Positions 12,130 to 24,900 of a stretch of DNA of 64,000 bases are shown here, in pieces. Each line of letters begins with the position of its first letter. Within the stretch, counting starts at the first letter, position 1. The position numbers and the translations under genes were made by a program. The DNA is from Polytrichum commune (lineage: Eukaryota > Streptophyta > Polytrichopsida > Polytrichales > Polytrichaceae). A model generated the notes under the pieces. It was not told where the DNA came from. It saw only the letters and a program-made list of their open reading frames with translations, and did not search any database. Where the stretch lies: assembly GCA_950295325.1 (NCBI GenBank), contig OX485803.1:10912001-10976000 (forward strand). Reading direction: 5' to 3'.

Positions 12130-12760
12130 AGGGTTCCAAGTTTTGAGCTCGCACTTTGAGGGAAACATGGCTATCATAAATGCGGGTTATGATGGTGAGC
12201 CCGGGGTTTCCAAAAGGTTGTGAGGCTCAAATTGGAACAAGGATCATGTGCAAGTGGAATTTGACCATACCATTGGTTCCAATGACAATGGTGGGCATGA
12301 GGGTGGATTTGGTAAGGAAAATGGAGGAGTGCTTTGAAAAGGGCTCCCGCAAACCTCAAAAAAACATTTGGGGCCTAGAATACCGAAAGCACCCAAAACC
12401 TTGGAGGGCATTAATGTTGGATTGAAATTCCAATTCGAAATGCTTGGAAGGTATTGATGTTGGAATTGGTGCAAATGAGGCATCCGGGGCCTCTTAAGGC
12501 CTATGTGCGCTATTCAAACGCACAAGTGAAGGATACACCTAAAATGGACGACCTTGTGAGACATGCATCGTTTTAGGTGGGAATTCAAAAGCGGGTGGTG
12601 AATTCCATGTCCGAGTCCCCAAAGCTTCTTGAGGACGTATCGGGAATCTTTAAGATTTGAAGAACATTGAAGTCGATGGTCCTAAAAAGAAGTTCGACGG
12701 CGTACCACCAGGAAGTGGGTTTAGCCGAAAAAGGTCTCAAGGAAATGGGCGTAAGTAGTG

Positions 12761-13037
12761 TGGCCGTTATACCAAGGCAAATCATGCTCGTTCCGCGGAC
12801 GCAATGTGGGAAGGTGGCTTTGTGGTACCAAGCCAAATCATATTTGTGCCGTATGCGGAATGTTAGAAGTTGGTTTTATGCTACTAATCCATATAATGTT
12901 TGGGCCGCGGACGGAATGTTACAATGTGAATTGGTGGTACCAAGCTAGAACATATTTGTGCCGCGGACGGGATGTTAAAAGTTGGCTTTGCGGACCAAGC
13001 CAAAACATATTGTTGCCGTGGACCGAATGTTAGACTA
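12761..13037 (+). repeat. 55-bp tandem array in the gag zinc-knuckle region
   Basis: There are five imperfect units of 52-60 bp, starting at about 12761, 12815, 12871, 12931 and 12983. Each contains a version of TGTGCCGCGGACGGAATGTT followed by TTGGCTTTGTGGTACCAAGCC. The matching places in the other two copies (about 45160-45220 and 49046-49095) have one unit, so the expansion is specific to this copy. The unit falls where a gag CCHC knuckle is expected; the frame is no longer open. Confidence 0.8.
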
Positions 13038-13896
13038 TGGCTTTGTGGCCAAGGCTAATAGCCTTAAGCCAAGGCCAAGTCTTTTATACCTTGAGGCTCA
13101 AGTAATCGGAGATATGTCTCATGAGTTGACAAAGAGGCAATGGACTCTTTCATGAGCCCAAAGCTCATAAGGGGGTTGGGGCTTGTCGACGCATAGAGCG
13201 GGCAAGCCCACCAAGGTGCGGTTTGCAAAGGGCGAACCGCATGAAGCAAAGGAAGCCGCGATGCATGTAACCTTTCAATGTGGGACATTGAATTTTGTCA
13301 AAATTTCACACCATGTGAAATTAATAAGGTGCATGTCATTGTAAAGGTCACCTTCTTTGAAACTCACATGATAGATGTGAGGCCGAAGCCGGTGTGCTTG
13401 CGGTGCATTATGATGTGTCATAATGATGTGTCATAATGACAAGGAGATGAAGTTCAAATTGACAAGGAGTCCTATGGTAGGAGGATCCAAGTTGAATTTG
13501 GTCTTAATAGACCAAATGCAAAATGGAAAACATAATGGTTGGAGTTCAATTGGAGCAACTCCAAAGAACTTATGGGGAGGCTAGGAAAGATGGGCCTCCC
13601 CTAAACCGTTTGGTGGGATGTTGGTGAGGTACAAGGATGTATTCACCAATGTGTTGCCCAAAAAGTTACCGCCAAGGAGTGAAAAATAACTTTGCTCAAC
13701 GAGAGATTGAGTTCTTGAGGTATGTGGTGACAAAGGAAGTTGGTGGACGAACATGAAGAATGTGAAGGCAATCCAAAAGGAGAATTGGCCCTTCATTCAA
13801 AAAGGGTTTAGGTCATTTGTTGGCCTAGCCAACTACTACCACCACTTCATTCAAGAGTTTTTGAAGGTTGCTAGGACCTTATTCAACTTATTGAGG

Positions 13897-14800
13897 GAAA
13901 TGGCTATCCCAAGAGTGGGATGAGCCTTGTCGCCAAGCCTTTGGGGAGCTCAAGAGCAAGTTCTCTTCACAAGATGTGGTTAAGTTTCCGGGTTTTCATA
14001 AGCATTTTGAGGTGCACATGGAGGCGAAGGATTTTACCATTGGTGGATGTTGATCCAAGATGGATGACCATTGCTTGTGGGAGCATTAAGCTCCATGGTT
14101 GTCAAACCTTGTCCGGCTTGTGCAAGAAATGGTTATCCCAAGAGTGGGATGAGCCTTGCCACAAAGCCTTTGGGGAACTTAAGAGAAAGTTTTCTTCGCC
14201 GCCCGTGCTCAAGTTCGCGTAGCTTGACTATCCTTTTGAGGTGCATATGGGGGCGAGTGACTTTACCATTGGCGGATGTTGAGGCAAAATGGATGGCCAT
14301 TGCATATAAGAGCATGAAGCTCGATGGTTGTCCGACCTCGTCCAACTTGTGCAAGAAATGGCTATCCCAAGAGTGGGATGAACCTTCCCACCAAGTCTTT
14401 GAGGAGCTTAAGACCAAGTTCTCTTCGCCGCCCGTGCTCAAGTTCGCGGAGTTTGACATACCTTTTGAGGTGCATACGGGGGCGAGTAACTTTACCATTG
14501 GCGGATGTGATCCAAGATGGATGCCCATTGCATATGGGAGCATTAAGCTTAACGGTTGTCGAACCTTGTGCGACTTGTGAAAGAAAAGGCTATCCGAAGA
14601 GTGGGATGAGCCTTTTCACCAAGTCTTTGGGGAGCTTAAGAGCAAGTTCTCTTCGCCGCCCGTGCTCAAGTTCGCGGAGCTTGACAAACCTTTTGAAGTG
14701 CATACGGGGGCGAGTGACTTTGCCAATGGTGGATTATGTGTAAGATGGATGGCCATTGCATATGGGAGCATGAAGCTCGATGGTTGTCAAAGAAGACAAC
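13897..14800 (+). repeat. 229-bp tandem array at the RT/RNase H junction, 4 units
   Basis: Units begin GAAATGGCTATCCCAAGAG at 13897, 14126, 14355 and 14583 (spacing 229, 229, 228). Each encodes, in some frame, W-S-Q-E-WDEPCHQAFGELK, then SSPPVLKFAEFDKPFEVHTG and ASDFTIGG. This is the normal connection segment and RNase H start that occurs once in a functional pol. Because 229 is not a multiple of three, each unit shifts the frame, so the array cannot be one long protein repeat. The last unit runs into the RNase H segment THDKELL at about 14800. Confidence 0.95.
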
Positions 14801-16600
14801 CAACTCATGACAAAGAACTTCTTTGCCGTAGTGCATTGCTTGAAGATGTGGCGACACTATTTGGGGTCGTACAAAGCAAAAGTCTACATGGACAATGTGT
14901 CCTAAAAGTATTTTGACATACAAGCGCAAGTGAGCGCCAAGTCATTGCGGTGGCATGATAGTTTGGCGCTTATGAAGGTGGATTTGATCCACAAACCGGA
15001 CCGTGGAAATGTGGTGCCGGATGCGCGAAGTAGACCGGAAGAGTTCCAAGCAATGAGAACCATCCAAAAGTTGTGGCTAATGTGTGCGGCGAAGGAAACT
15101 TGTGATGCAAGATACGGGAGGGGTAAATTCACTACCCCAAAGCACAAAAGCTTTTAGGTGATATTCACAAGAGCAAGGTGCTCAAAGAGGTTAAGTTGGT
15201 GGACGGATTGTTCAAGTGCAAGCAAAGTTGGGTGTATGTGCCACAAGGCAAGTTGAGGCTATCGGTTTTGAAGAAGGAATATGATAGCCACATTGCCGGC
15301 CAAAGAGAAGAAAGAAAAAACCGCCATAGAATGGTGTCTTGGAGGTACCATTGGCGGTGCATAAAGGAGGATATAGCCCACTTTGTGAAGGTTTGGATGA
15401 AGTGCCAAGTGAACCGAGCCTCTAACCAAAACCAAGGTGGTTTCTTGCAACCGTTGCCTATCCCGTTGGCGCCATGGCATGGTATATGCATGGACTTGAT
15501 CACAAGTTTGCCGGAGTCACATGGGTATGATGCCATCTTGTTGATGGTAGAGTGGTTTGCCAAGTGGGCACACATGGTGCCGATTGTGGGAACCGCCACC
15601 GCGTTGGAGACCGCATAGCCTTTTCTCAAAAGGATGGTTGAGGCACCACGGGTTGCCAAGAGTGATTGTGTGGGATCAAGATCCAAAGTTCACAAGTGCA
15701 TTTTCAATGCATTTCTCTAAGGAGGTCGGAATGAAACTAAGGTTTAGCATGACCTTGCATTCCCAAATGGATGGGGAAGCGGAGCGTGTGAATGGAGTCT
15801 TGAAGCAATACTTGAGGAACTTGGTGGGGGCGGACCAAGGAGATTGGGCGGACTATGTGGGTCAAGCGGAGTGTAATTGCAATGTAGCCACGCACTTGGC
15901 TACCAAGGGGTGGTCTTTGGTGGTGGCTTATGGAGTGGATGCGCTCCAACCTATTAACCTAGCTCTCGAGGGGGCACATTCAACACTAGAGTTCAACCAA
16001 GATGGTGAGGACTTGGCCAAGGAGCAAAAAAACAAGTCTTGGAGATGACCAAGTTGTTGGTGGAGAAAGCCCGAAGGTGGTACGAAGTGCGAATCAATGC
16101 CGGAAGACGCAAAGTGGAGAATGAGGTGGGCCAAAAGGTGTTGTTGAATGTGAACAACTTCACTTACCCGAAAGGCCTCACTCCAAAGTTTATGTCCAAA
16201 ATTGGAGCTCCGTTTCCCATTGTGGAACAAGTGTTCAAGGACATGTATAAGTTGGAATTACCGCCCGAGATCAAAGTGCATCCCATATTTCACGTCTCAT
16301 TCCTAAAGTCATTTAAGGACGACACCTTGTGGCCCGATCACAAGCAAGTGATTAGGCCACCTCCCGACCTTGTGGACATCATTTGGAACATGAGGTAGGA
16401 GGGCATCCTCAAGTGTAGGAAGCCCAAGTGAAAAGGAAAAAAAAAAATGTACAAAGGAGTACTTGGTGAAATGGTGTGGATACCATGAGAAAGAAGCCGT
16501 TTGGATAGCGGCAAGAGACATGGTAACCACCAATGAATTGGTGAAGCACTTTGAAGAAACTAAGGCTAAGGATTCCAATAAAATGAAGTGTAGGCATTGA
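14801..16600 (+). pseudogene. RNase H tail, integrase and chromodomain of copy 1
   Basis: From about 14801 the frames give the RNase H end (PTHDKELL, WHDSLALMKVDLIHKPDRGN). The integrase follows (15178-16400) with a damaged H2C2 finger (WMKCQ has lost the first Cys of CxxC), Asp in GICMDLITSLPESH, Asp in VWDQDPKFTSAF and Glu in AERVNGVLKQYLR. The part ending FHVSFLKSF leads to a frame-broken chromodomain at about 16385-16600 (ILKCRK, YLVKW-like, NELVKHFEETK). TAG at 15616-15618 interrupts the integrase core and is shared with the other two copies; a frameshift follows at about 15625. The chromodomain marks the element as a chromovirus. Confidence 0.85.
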
Positions 16601-17413
16601 TGAGGACATCAATCTCCTTTAGTGGGGGAGAGACGCTAGTAGCACACTTACCTTCGAGGTTAATTGCTCCACAACATGAACTTGTTCTTTGGCTTGAGGG
16701 AATAAAGTCCAAACTTTAGTGGTGCAAAGAGAAAAGTATGAGATGAGGTCCTAGTCTTGTACTTGTGCTTGGTTAATGGAAGAGGGGGAAAAGACATGCC
16801 AAACTAGGTTGGGTAAGCCGAGTAATTGGGGCCATTGCTTGGAGGGGCCTTGGATAAAACCAAGAAACTTCTTAGTTGTGGGCTTGTCCGGGCGGGGACA
16901 AGGTGATGGCACGTGCTCATAAAAGTGCTACCCGCGAGCTAACGAGAGTTGGCGCATGGGAGTCATGAACCCATGTCTCGAAAGAGCAAAGTGGGAACCG
17001 AGTCGGGCGGGACTTGGCATCACCCCCGTGCGATCGAGGCGTGGCTTAACAATGGAAAGCCATCTCGGAGTTGCAACCGAGACAACTTAGTGGAAGCGTT
17101 GAGGTCTCGCCTAGATGTGTCATGTTAGGCTAGTGGAGCCTAACGGGGGAGGCCCCAAAGGAGGGGCAACCCAAGTGAGTCCCAAAGTAGGTGGGTCTAG
17201 TATAGGTTAGGTCCTTGGATGAGAGATCCAAGGTCGCTAACGGACCACCTAGGAACGACACCTTTGGGACCATGCCAAATTTGAAGATGCATTGTGGGGG
17301 TCGCGCCCTAAGGTAAACACAATGCGGCACCATAGAGGATGGCAACTTGAGAATTGGTGTGCCGACTACAAGTATAGTCGAAGAGGGCATCGACTCCGTT
17401 TGGTGGGGGTGAG

Positions 17414-18390
17414 TGTCGCGCACCTCTCCATGAGGAGTGCCCGAAACACCATGGGCACAAGGGGGACCCCGGAGTGACACCCGGGACTTGTGGCGCCGTT
17501 GGTGAGAGGGCCCAAGTGATCCTAGTGTGGGTGAGGGCCCCGGGCGTTGGGAACGCCTCCCACCCACAAAGACTAGGAGGCATGAGGGTGAGGCCATGAG
17601 CTATGCGTAGCTCATAGCGTGGTGATTCTAGAATGCTCAAGATCACCTCAATCGGAGGTGTGAGCTAGGAGTTATGGCCATTTGAGTGGGGTGCTGTCCC
17701 GGGACAGCGCCCTGGTACAGCAGTGCCTGGGAGTGATTCCCGGGACTGCCAAGGTTCAAACAGGCATAACTTCCTCAAGACTTGCCCGAATGGGGCAAGC
17801 GAGGAGTCCATCGGCATCTACGTGAAGCGTAGATGAGGATGGAGTGGTTGGTTGTTATGATCAGACATCATACAAGGAAGTTATGATGGTCTGAAGCTGC
17901 TGGTGGGGGTTGTAGGCCCAGCAGCTAAGGGAAAATGTCCACTTGGCCCCAACTCTTGGTAGGGAGACAAGAGGTTGGTTGACGGTGGGGTAGGGGCCCC
18001 GCGTAGAGTCCTAGAGGCTTATATGGGTGAGGTGGTGTGGCCTCACCCACCCGAGGCCGAACGGCAAGGCCTCCATGGGCTTTGGCCTATTGTGAGGCCA
18101 TAGTTGCCTAGTATGGTTCGGGTTGTTGTAGTGTTGCTCCGGCAACGCGATGATCAACATAGGATTGGACTTCCATGGATGGAAGTCCACATTGGGGAAA
18201 TGGGTTACCGATTAAGGGGTGAGTCCCGAAAGCAAAGTAGGAGGGTTGGTTCCCTCCTATGAACTATTGGTCCGGGGTTAGAGGAGCTAACCATTAGCAT
18301 GGCGGTATGCGAAGGGTTAGCCACTCGTAACCTTTGCTAGAATTGAAAATTGGCAAGATGGTCAAGGGGGGGCTAGCAAGGGTTGTGACA
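17414..18390 (+). repeat. 3' LTR of chromovirus copy 1
   Basis: This 977-bp LTR starts TGTCGCGC and ends GGGTTGTGACA, one base different from the usual GCGACA. It carries GGTGGGGGTTGTAGGCCC near 17905, a variant also found in the LTR at 56826. The antisense open frames of 112-155 codons seen over this and the other LTRs are by-products of low stop density. Confidence 0.95.
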
Positions 18391-18945
18391 AGTAAGGTGG
18401 GTTTAGAATCTTCATGTTGTTGACGTCTAGAAAACCATCAATCGACGATGTGGTGTGGATTTGTGATGAACTAGGAGCACGTAAAGGAGCAAGGCTCGGG
18501 AGAATTGAGTCAGTACCCATTGGAGAAGAATTTGATGAGATGAGATGAAGGAATGGGTACAAGTAATCGGGTATTATATACACCTAGGGTAGACAACAAT
18601 GCCCGAATATTTGATAACCTGATAGATCAATTAATAGTCAATAGTTAATTATGTAAATTTTGGACAACCTGTTTCATGTAGGAATAGAATGTACTACAAT
18701 AGTAGTCATCCCTTTATCACCACGAATTATCTGACATGGAAGGATACGATTATGTAGAAAAGGATTTAGCGCCGCCTTTTGTAGTGTATTAATGCAGGGT
18801 GGATTAACAAAGGATCAATTTAAGTAAGTGCAGATTAACTATCTAAATACAAGAAAATGTGAACATAACGATGGCGCATAGATGTTAATTCTGACAGACT
18901 TGAAAATGATATATAAGATCTGTTTGCTCCAGATGTTTGTTAGAG
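18391..18945. promoter_or_regulatory. Upstream region of the 18946 gene
   Basis: About 550 bases between the LTR end and the first ATG of the next gene. It is AT-rich with a TATA-like ATTATATACACC near 18572. No open frame of interest was found on either strand. The LTR sits close enough upstream to influence this gene, but the sequence shows nothing decisive. Confidence 0.35.
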
Positions 18946-21900
18946 ATGAACACTAGGTCGAGAGCAAGAGCAGAACGAGAAGTAAAGAGGAATAGTGAGA
19001 AACAGAGGCGAATTGAGAGAAGGCAAAGGTTAGAATCAAGAGTAAGCTTAGGGACGCCGTACAATTTGCGGACAACAATGGGTAGAAGAGGGGTTACTTC
19101 TTCTAAGGGTACAGGTAGAGGTTCCAAAGGGGAAAAGACGTTTGATGTTGAAGCGGTAGCTCCCATCGTTTTATTTCCAGTAACGGAGGAAGACAACCCA
19201 AATGACAAAGGGGGCAGTGAGGTGTTGTTTATCAAAAATCCTCATGATATTGTTTTCTTTAAAAACGTAATGTGAACCACTCTCACGGATAATTAGAACA
19301 GGTGAGACCCAATAGCTTTCCATTATGTTGTTTTTTATTTTTGGTGATGGAATGTAAATAGGATTTGGATTGGGCATCAGGAACAGGGAATGACACAGAC
19401 ACAACTTCAACCTGGGGCAGCCTCGAGTGCCTCAACATTGGATCATAGTGAGCAACAGGTTTGTGAAAATTGTTTTCAATTGGTGACTTCTATGGTTTTG
19501 GGATTAGGGTAATGTTTCTATCCAACGAAAATAGTTTATTCACTGAATAGGGACTCGGAGATTTTGATCGGGACACAGCTGACCTTTGCGAAGGGACCAT
19601 GGATAATGACGAGATGCACTTCGAGGAAGAGGTAGGCTCCTTGAATCTGTTTTCTGATGTTGGGTTCGAAGAGAGACATTTGGAGACCCGAGCCAGATTT
19701 ATGGACACCCGAGAGAGAATTTTAGCTAGAGCGCCACTTGCCACTTGTGGCTATCGGGCCTGAAATCAGATTTCTGAAAGCCAGCATTATTCTCCAAAGT
19801 GTGTCAGATTTCCGAGATACCCTTTGGGGGGGTCTAAAGTGGGATGAATTGAGTGTGAAGTGAGTTTAGGGTACACTTTGGTAAGGTTGTGATTAGACCT
19901 GAATTTGATGTGAGTGTGAATTTAGTTTAGGTTAGAAGTCAATACGGTTGTGATAAGGCCTGAATCTGATGTGAGTGTCAATTCAGTGTTGGTTTGATAT
20001 TGCTTAGGTTATGAATAGGCCCGAAATGTGATGTGAGTGTGAAGTGAGGTAAGGTTAGAAGTTGACAAGGTTGTGATTAGGCTTGAATCTGAGGTGAGTG
20101 TTACTTCAGTGTTGGTTAGATGTTGCTCAGGCCCGAAATATGATGTGAATGTGTAGTGAGGTAAGATTAGAATTTGATAAGGTTGTGATTAGGCCTGAAT
20201 CTGATTAAAGTGTGAAGTGAGTTTGGATTATATGTAGCTTAGGTTGTGATTAGGCCTCATTCTGATATAAGTGTGAAGTGAGTTTGGGTTATATGTAGCC
20301 TAGGTTGTGATTAGGCCTGAAATCTGATTTATGTGTGAAGTTGGTAAGGCGCATATAAGGCCTGAAATCCAATTTTTGAAAGCCACATTTGTTCAAAATA
20401 GTGTGTCTCGGTCCCGAGACACCCTAGACAAGGTTATTAAGTGGGTTGAATTGAATGTGACATCAATTGGGTTATAAGTTGAAAAGGTTGTGATTAGGCC
20501 TCATTCTGATATAAGTGTGAAGTGAGTTTGGGTTATATGTAGCCTAGGTTGTGATTAGGCCTGAAATCTGATTTATGTGTGAAGTTGGTAAGGCACATAT
20601 AAGGCCTGAAATCCAATTTTTGAAAGTCACATTTGTTCAAAATAATGTGTCTCGGTCCCGAGACACCCTAGACAAGGGTCTGAAGTGGGCAGACATCAGT
20701 GTGAAATGAATTGGGTTAGAAGTTGATAAGGTTGAGGTTAGGCCTGAATCTGATTTAAGTGTGAGATGAGTTTGAGTTATATGTAGCCTAGGTTGTGATT
20801 AGGCCTGAAATCTGATTTATGTGTGAAGTTGGTAAAGGTGATATAAGGCCTGAAATCCAATTTTTGAAAGTCACATTTGTTCAAAATAGTGTGTCTCTGT
20901 CCCGAGACACCCTAGACAAGGGTATTAAGTGTGCTGAATTCAATGTGACATCAATTGGGCTGGAAGTTGAAAAGGTTGTGGTTAGGCCTGAATCTGCTTT
21001 AAGTGTGAAGTGAATTTGGGTTATATGTAACCTAGGTTGTGATTAGGCCTGAAATCTGATTTATGTGTGAAGTTCGTAAAGGTGATATAAGGCCTGAAAT
21101 CCAATTTTTGAAAGTCAAATTTGTTCAAAATAGTGTGTCTCGGTCCCGAGACACCCTACACAAGGGTCTGAAGTGGGCAGACATCAGTGTGAAATGAATT
21201 GGGTTAGAAGTTGATAAGGTTGAGGTTAGGCCTGAATCTGATTTAAGTGTGAGATGAGTTTGAGTTATATGTAGCCTAGGTTGTGATTAGGCCTTAAATC
21301 TGATTTATGTGTGAAGTTGGTAAAGGTGATATAAGGCCTGAAATCAAATTGTTGAAAGCCACATTTTTCCAAAATAATGTGTCTCGGTCCCGAGACACCC
21401 TAGACAAGGTTATTAAGTGGGCTGAATTCAATGTGACATCAATTGGGTTATAAGTTGAAAAGGTTGTGATTAGGCCTCATTCTGATATAAGTGTGAAGTG
21501 AGTTTGGGTTATATGTAGCCTAGGTTGTGATTAGGCCTGAAATCTGATTTATATGTGAGGTTGGTAAGGCACATATAAGGCTTGAAATCCAATTTTTGAA
21601 AGTCAAATTTGTTCAAAATAGTGTGTCTCGGTCCCGAGACACCCTACACAAGGGTCTGAAGTGGGCAGACATCAGTGTGAAATGAATTGGGTTAGAAGTT
21701 GATAAGGTTGAGGTTAGGCCTGAATCTGATTTAAGTGTGAGATATGTTTGAGTTATATGTAGCCTAGGTTGTGATTGGGCCTGAAATCTGACTTAAGTGT
21801 GAAGTTGGTAAGGCACATATAAGGCCTGAAATCCAATTTTTGAAAGTCACATTTGTTCAATATAGTGTGTCTCTGTCCCAAGACACCCTACACAAGGGTG

Positions 21901-24900
21901 TGAAGTGGGCAGACATCAGGGTGAAATGAATTGGGTTAGAAGTTGATAAGGTTGAGGTTAGGCCTGAATCTGATTTAAGTGTGAGATGAGTTTGAGTTAT
22001 ATGTAGCCTAGGTTGTGATTAGGCCTTAAATCTGATTTATGTGTGAAGTTGGTAAAGGTGATATAAGGCCTGAAATCCAATTTTTGAAAGTCACATTTGT
22101 TCAAAATAGTGTGTCTCGGTCCCGAGACACCCTAGACAAGGTTATTAAGTGGGCTGAATTCAATGTGACATCAATTGGGTTATAAGTTGAAAAGGTTGTG
22201 ATTAGGCCTCATTCTGATATAAGTGTGAAGTGAGTTTGGGTTATATGTAGCCTAGGTTGTGATTAGGCCTGAAATCTGATTTATATGTGAGGTTGGTAAG
22301 GCACATATAAGGCTTGAAATCCAATTTTTGAAAGTCAAATTTGTTCAAAATAGTGTGTCTCGGTCCCGAGACACCCTACACAAGGGTCTGAAGTGGGCAG
22401 ACATCAGTGTGAAATGAATTGGGTTAGAAGTTGATAAGGTTGAGGTTAGGCCTGAATCTGATTTAAGTGTGAGATATGTTTGAGTTATATGTAGCCTAGG
22501 TTGTGATTGGGCCTGAAATCTGACTTAAGTGTGAAGTTGGTAAGGCACATATAAGGCCTGAAATCCAATTTTTGAAAGTCACATTTGTTCAATATAGTGT
22601 GTCTCTGTCCCAAGACACCCTACACAAGGGTGTGAAGTGGGCAGACATCAGGGTGAAATGAATTGGGTTAGAAGTTGATAAGGTTGAGGTTAGGCATGAA
22701 TCTGATTTAAGTGTGAGATGAGTTTGAGTTATATGTAGCCTAGGTTGTGATTAGGCCTTAAATCTGATTTATGTGTGAAGTTGGTAAAGGTGATATAAGG
22801 CCTGAAATCCAATTTTTGAAAGTCACATTTGTTCAAAATAGTGTGTCTCGGTCCCGAGACACCCTAGACAAGGTTATTAAGTGGGCTGAATTCAATGTGA
22901 CATCAATTGGGTTATAAGTTGAAAAGGTTGTGGTTAGGCCTGAATCTGCTTTAAGTGTGAGATGTGTTTGAGTTATATGTAGCCTAGGTTGTTATTAGGC
23001 CTAAAATCTGATTTATGTGTGAAGTTCGTAAAGGTGATATAAGGCCTGAAATCAAATTGTTGAAAGCCACAGTTGTTCAAAATAGTATGTCTCGGTCCCG
23101 AGACACCCTAGACAAGGGTATTAAGTGGGCAGACTTCAGTGTGAAATGAATTGGGTTAGAAGTTGATAAGGTTGTGGTTAGGCCTGAATCTGATTTAAGT
23201 GTGAGATGAGTTTGAGTTATATGTAGCCTAGGTTGTGATTAGGCCTGAAATATGATTTAAGTGTGAAGTTGGCAAGGCTGATATAAGGCCTGAAATCCAA
23301 TTTTTGAAAGCCACATTTGTTCAAAATAGTGTGTCTCGGTCCCGAGACACCCTGGACAAGGGTATTAAGTTGGTTGAATTCAATGTGACATCAATTGGGT
23401 TATAAGTTGAAAAGGTTGTGATTAGGCCTCATTCTGATATAAGTGTGAAGTGAGTTTGGGTTATATGTAGCCTAGGTTGTGATTAGGCCTGAAATCTGAT
23501 TTATGTGTGAAGTTGGTAAGGCGCATATAAGGCCTGAAATCCAATTTTTGAAAGCCACATTTGTTCAAAATAGTGTGTCTCGGTCCCGAGACACCCTAGA
23601 CAAGGGTCTTAAGTGGGTTGAATTGAATGTGACATCAATTGGGTTATAAGTTGAAAAGGTTGTGATTATGCATCATTCTGATATAAGTGTGAAGTGAGTT
23701 TGGGTTATATGTAGCCTAGGTTGTGATTAGGCCTGAAATCTGATTTATGTGTGAAGTTGGTAAGGCACATATAAGGCCTGAAATCCAATTTTTGAAAGTC
23801 ACATTTGTTCAAAATAATGTGTCTCGGTCCCGAGACACCCTAGACAAGGGTCTGAAGTGGGCAGACATCAGTGTGAAATGAATTGGGTTAGAAGTTGATA
23901 AGGTTGAGGTTAGGCCTGAATCTGATTTAAGTGTGAGATGAGTTTGAGTTATATGTAGCCTAGGTTGTGATTAGGCCTGAAATCTGATTTATGTGTGAAG
24001 TTGGTAAAGGTGATATAAGGCCTGAAATCCAATTTTTGAAAGTCACATTTGTTCAAAATAGTGTGTCTCTGTCCCGAGACACCCTAGACAAGGGTCTTAA
24101 GTGGGCTGAAGTAAGTGTGAAATCAATTGGGTTAGATGTTGCTGAGGTTGTGATTAGGCTTAACTCTGATTTAAGTGTGAAGTGAGTTTGGGTTATATGT
24201 TTCTTAGGTTGGGATTAGGCCTGAAATCTGAATTGTTCAAAATAGTGTGTCTTAGTCCCGAGACACCCTAAACAAGGTCTTAACTGGGCTGAACTATGTG
24301 TGAAATGAATCTTGTTAGGATGTTGGTAAGTTTTTGGTTAGGCCTGAAATCAACCTTTATTGTGAAGTGAGTTTGAATTGGATGTTGGTAATAATGTGAT
24401 AAGGCCTGAAATCTGAAAGTCAGTTTTCTCATCACAACCTGATGTGTGTGTGATTTCAGTGTTGGTGAAATGATTCTTGGATTGTAATTAGGCCTGATAT
24501 CTGATGTGAGTGTGAATTTAGTTTACGTGCCAAGATGTTGATTACGCCAAAACATAGTATTTGACTTTGAATTTAGTTTGGGTTAGTTGTTGGGAAGGTT
24601 GTGATTAGGCCTGACATCAAAATTGAAAAATTAAGCATTGGATTTTCCGCAGAGGTTGGGAGCTACCGATCTTGAAACTTACGTTTCAAATGCTATTGAA
24701 GGCTTAATGGACCATGATGAGCAGAATGTTGGGGAAGAGGTAAGTACTCACGTAGTTAAATAATGTGTGAATTAGTTGTACCTTATGCCATGCAGCTTTG
24801 TGTCTTAAATACGTACCTGTGTTTTGTAGGTAGAGTGCCCCACCCCCCAGGACTCACCGGCAACGACTCAAGCTTCAAGAGAAACTACAATTGATCTTGA

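Larger units (their letters stand above)
11127..18390 (+). mobile_element. Chromovirus (Ty3/gypsy) copy 1, RT-deleted, 7.26 kb
   Basis: LTRs lie at 11127-12115 and 17414-18390, with an initiator-Met tRNA primer site at 12118 and a G-rich tract (GGTGGGGGTGAG) before the 3' LTR. Internal order: degraded gag with a 55-bp repeat array (12761-13037); a protease remnant near 13250-13400 (FTPCEINKVHVIVKVTFFE-like frame); then directly the post-RT segment REIEFLRYVVTKE at about 13700; a 229-bp array; an RNase H tail; an integrase; and a chromodomain remnant to about 16600. The roughly 0.7 kb that should encode the RT fingers and palm with YxDD between about 13660 and 13700 is absent. Flanks differ (CCTAC on the left, AGTAA on the right), so there is no target duplication. 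The 5' halves of the two LTRs are clearly diverged while the 3' halves are almost identical, which suggests recombination between elements. Confidence 0.9.

Noticed and set aside
13897..14800. The pol array as a functional protein repeat
   Set aside because: Units are 228-233 bp, so the frame changes between units, and stop codons occur in each continuous reading.
17130..17646. Antisense open frames of 112-155 codons across each LTR, repeated in several LTRs
   Set aside because: They recur only because the LTRs are recent copies. Two overlapping frames are both open, the products have no motif, and the frames run off into LTR flanks.
20819..24185. Open frames of 64 codons at 20819 and 23991 with nearly the same product
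   Set aside because: They are two units of the 244-bp satellite read through the dyad; most other units have stops in this frame.
20400..24260. Regular dyad-containing repeats resembling a CRISPR array
   Set aside because: The spacing is 244 bp, the sequence between dyads is itself repetitive, and the context is a plant intron with no cas genes.
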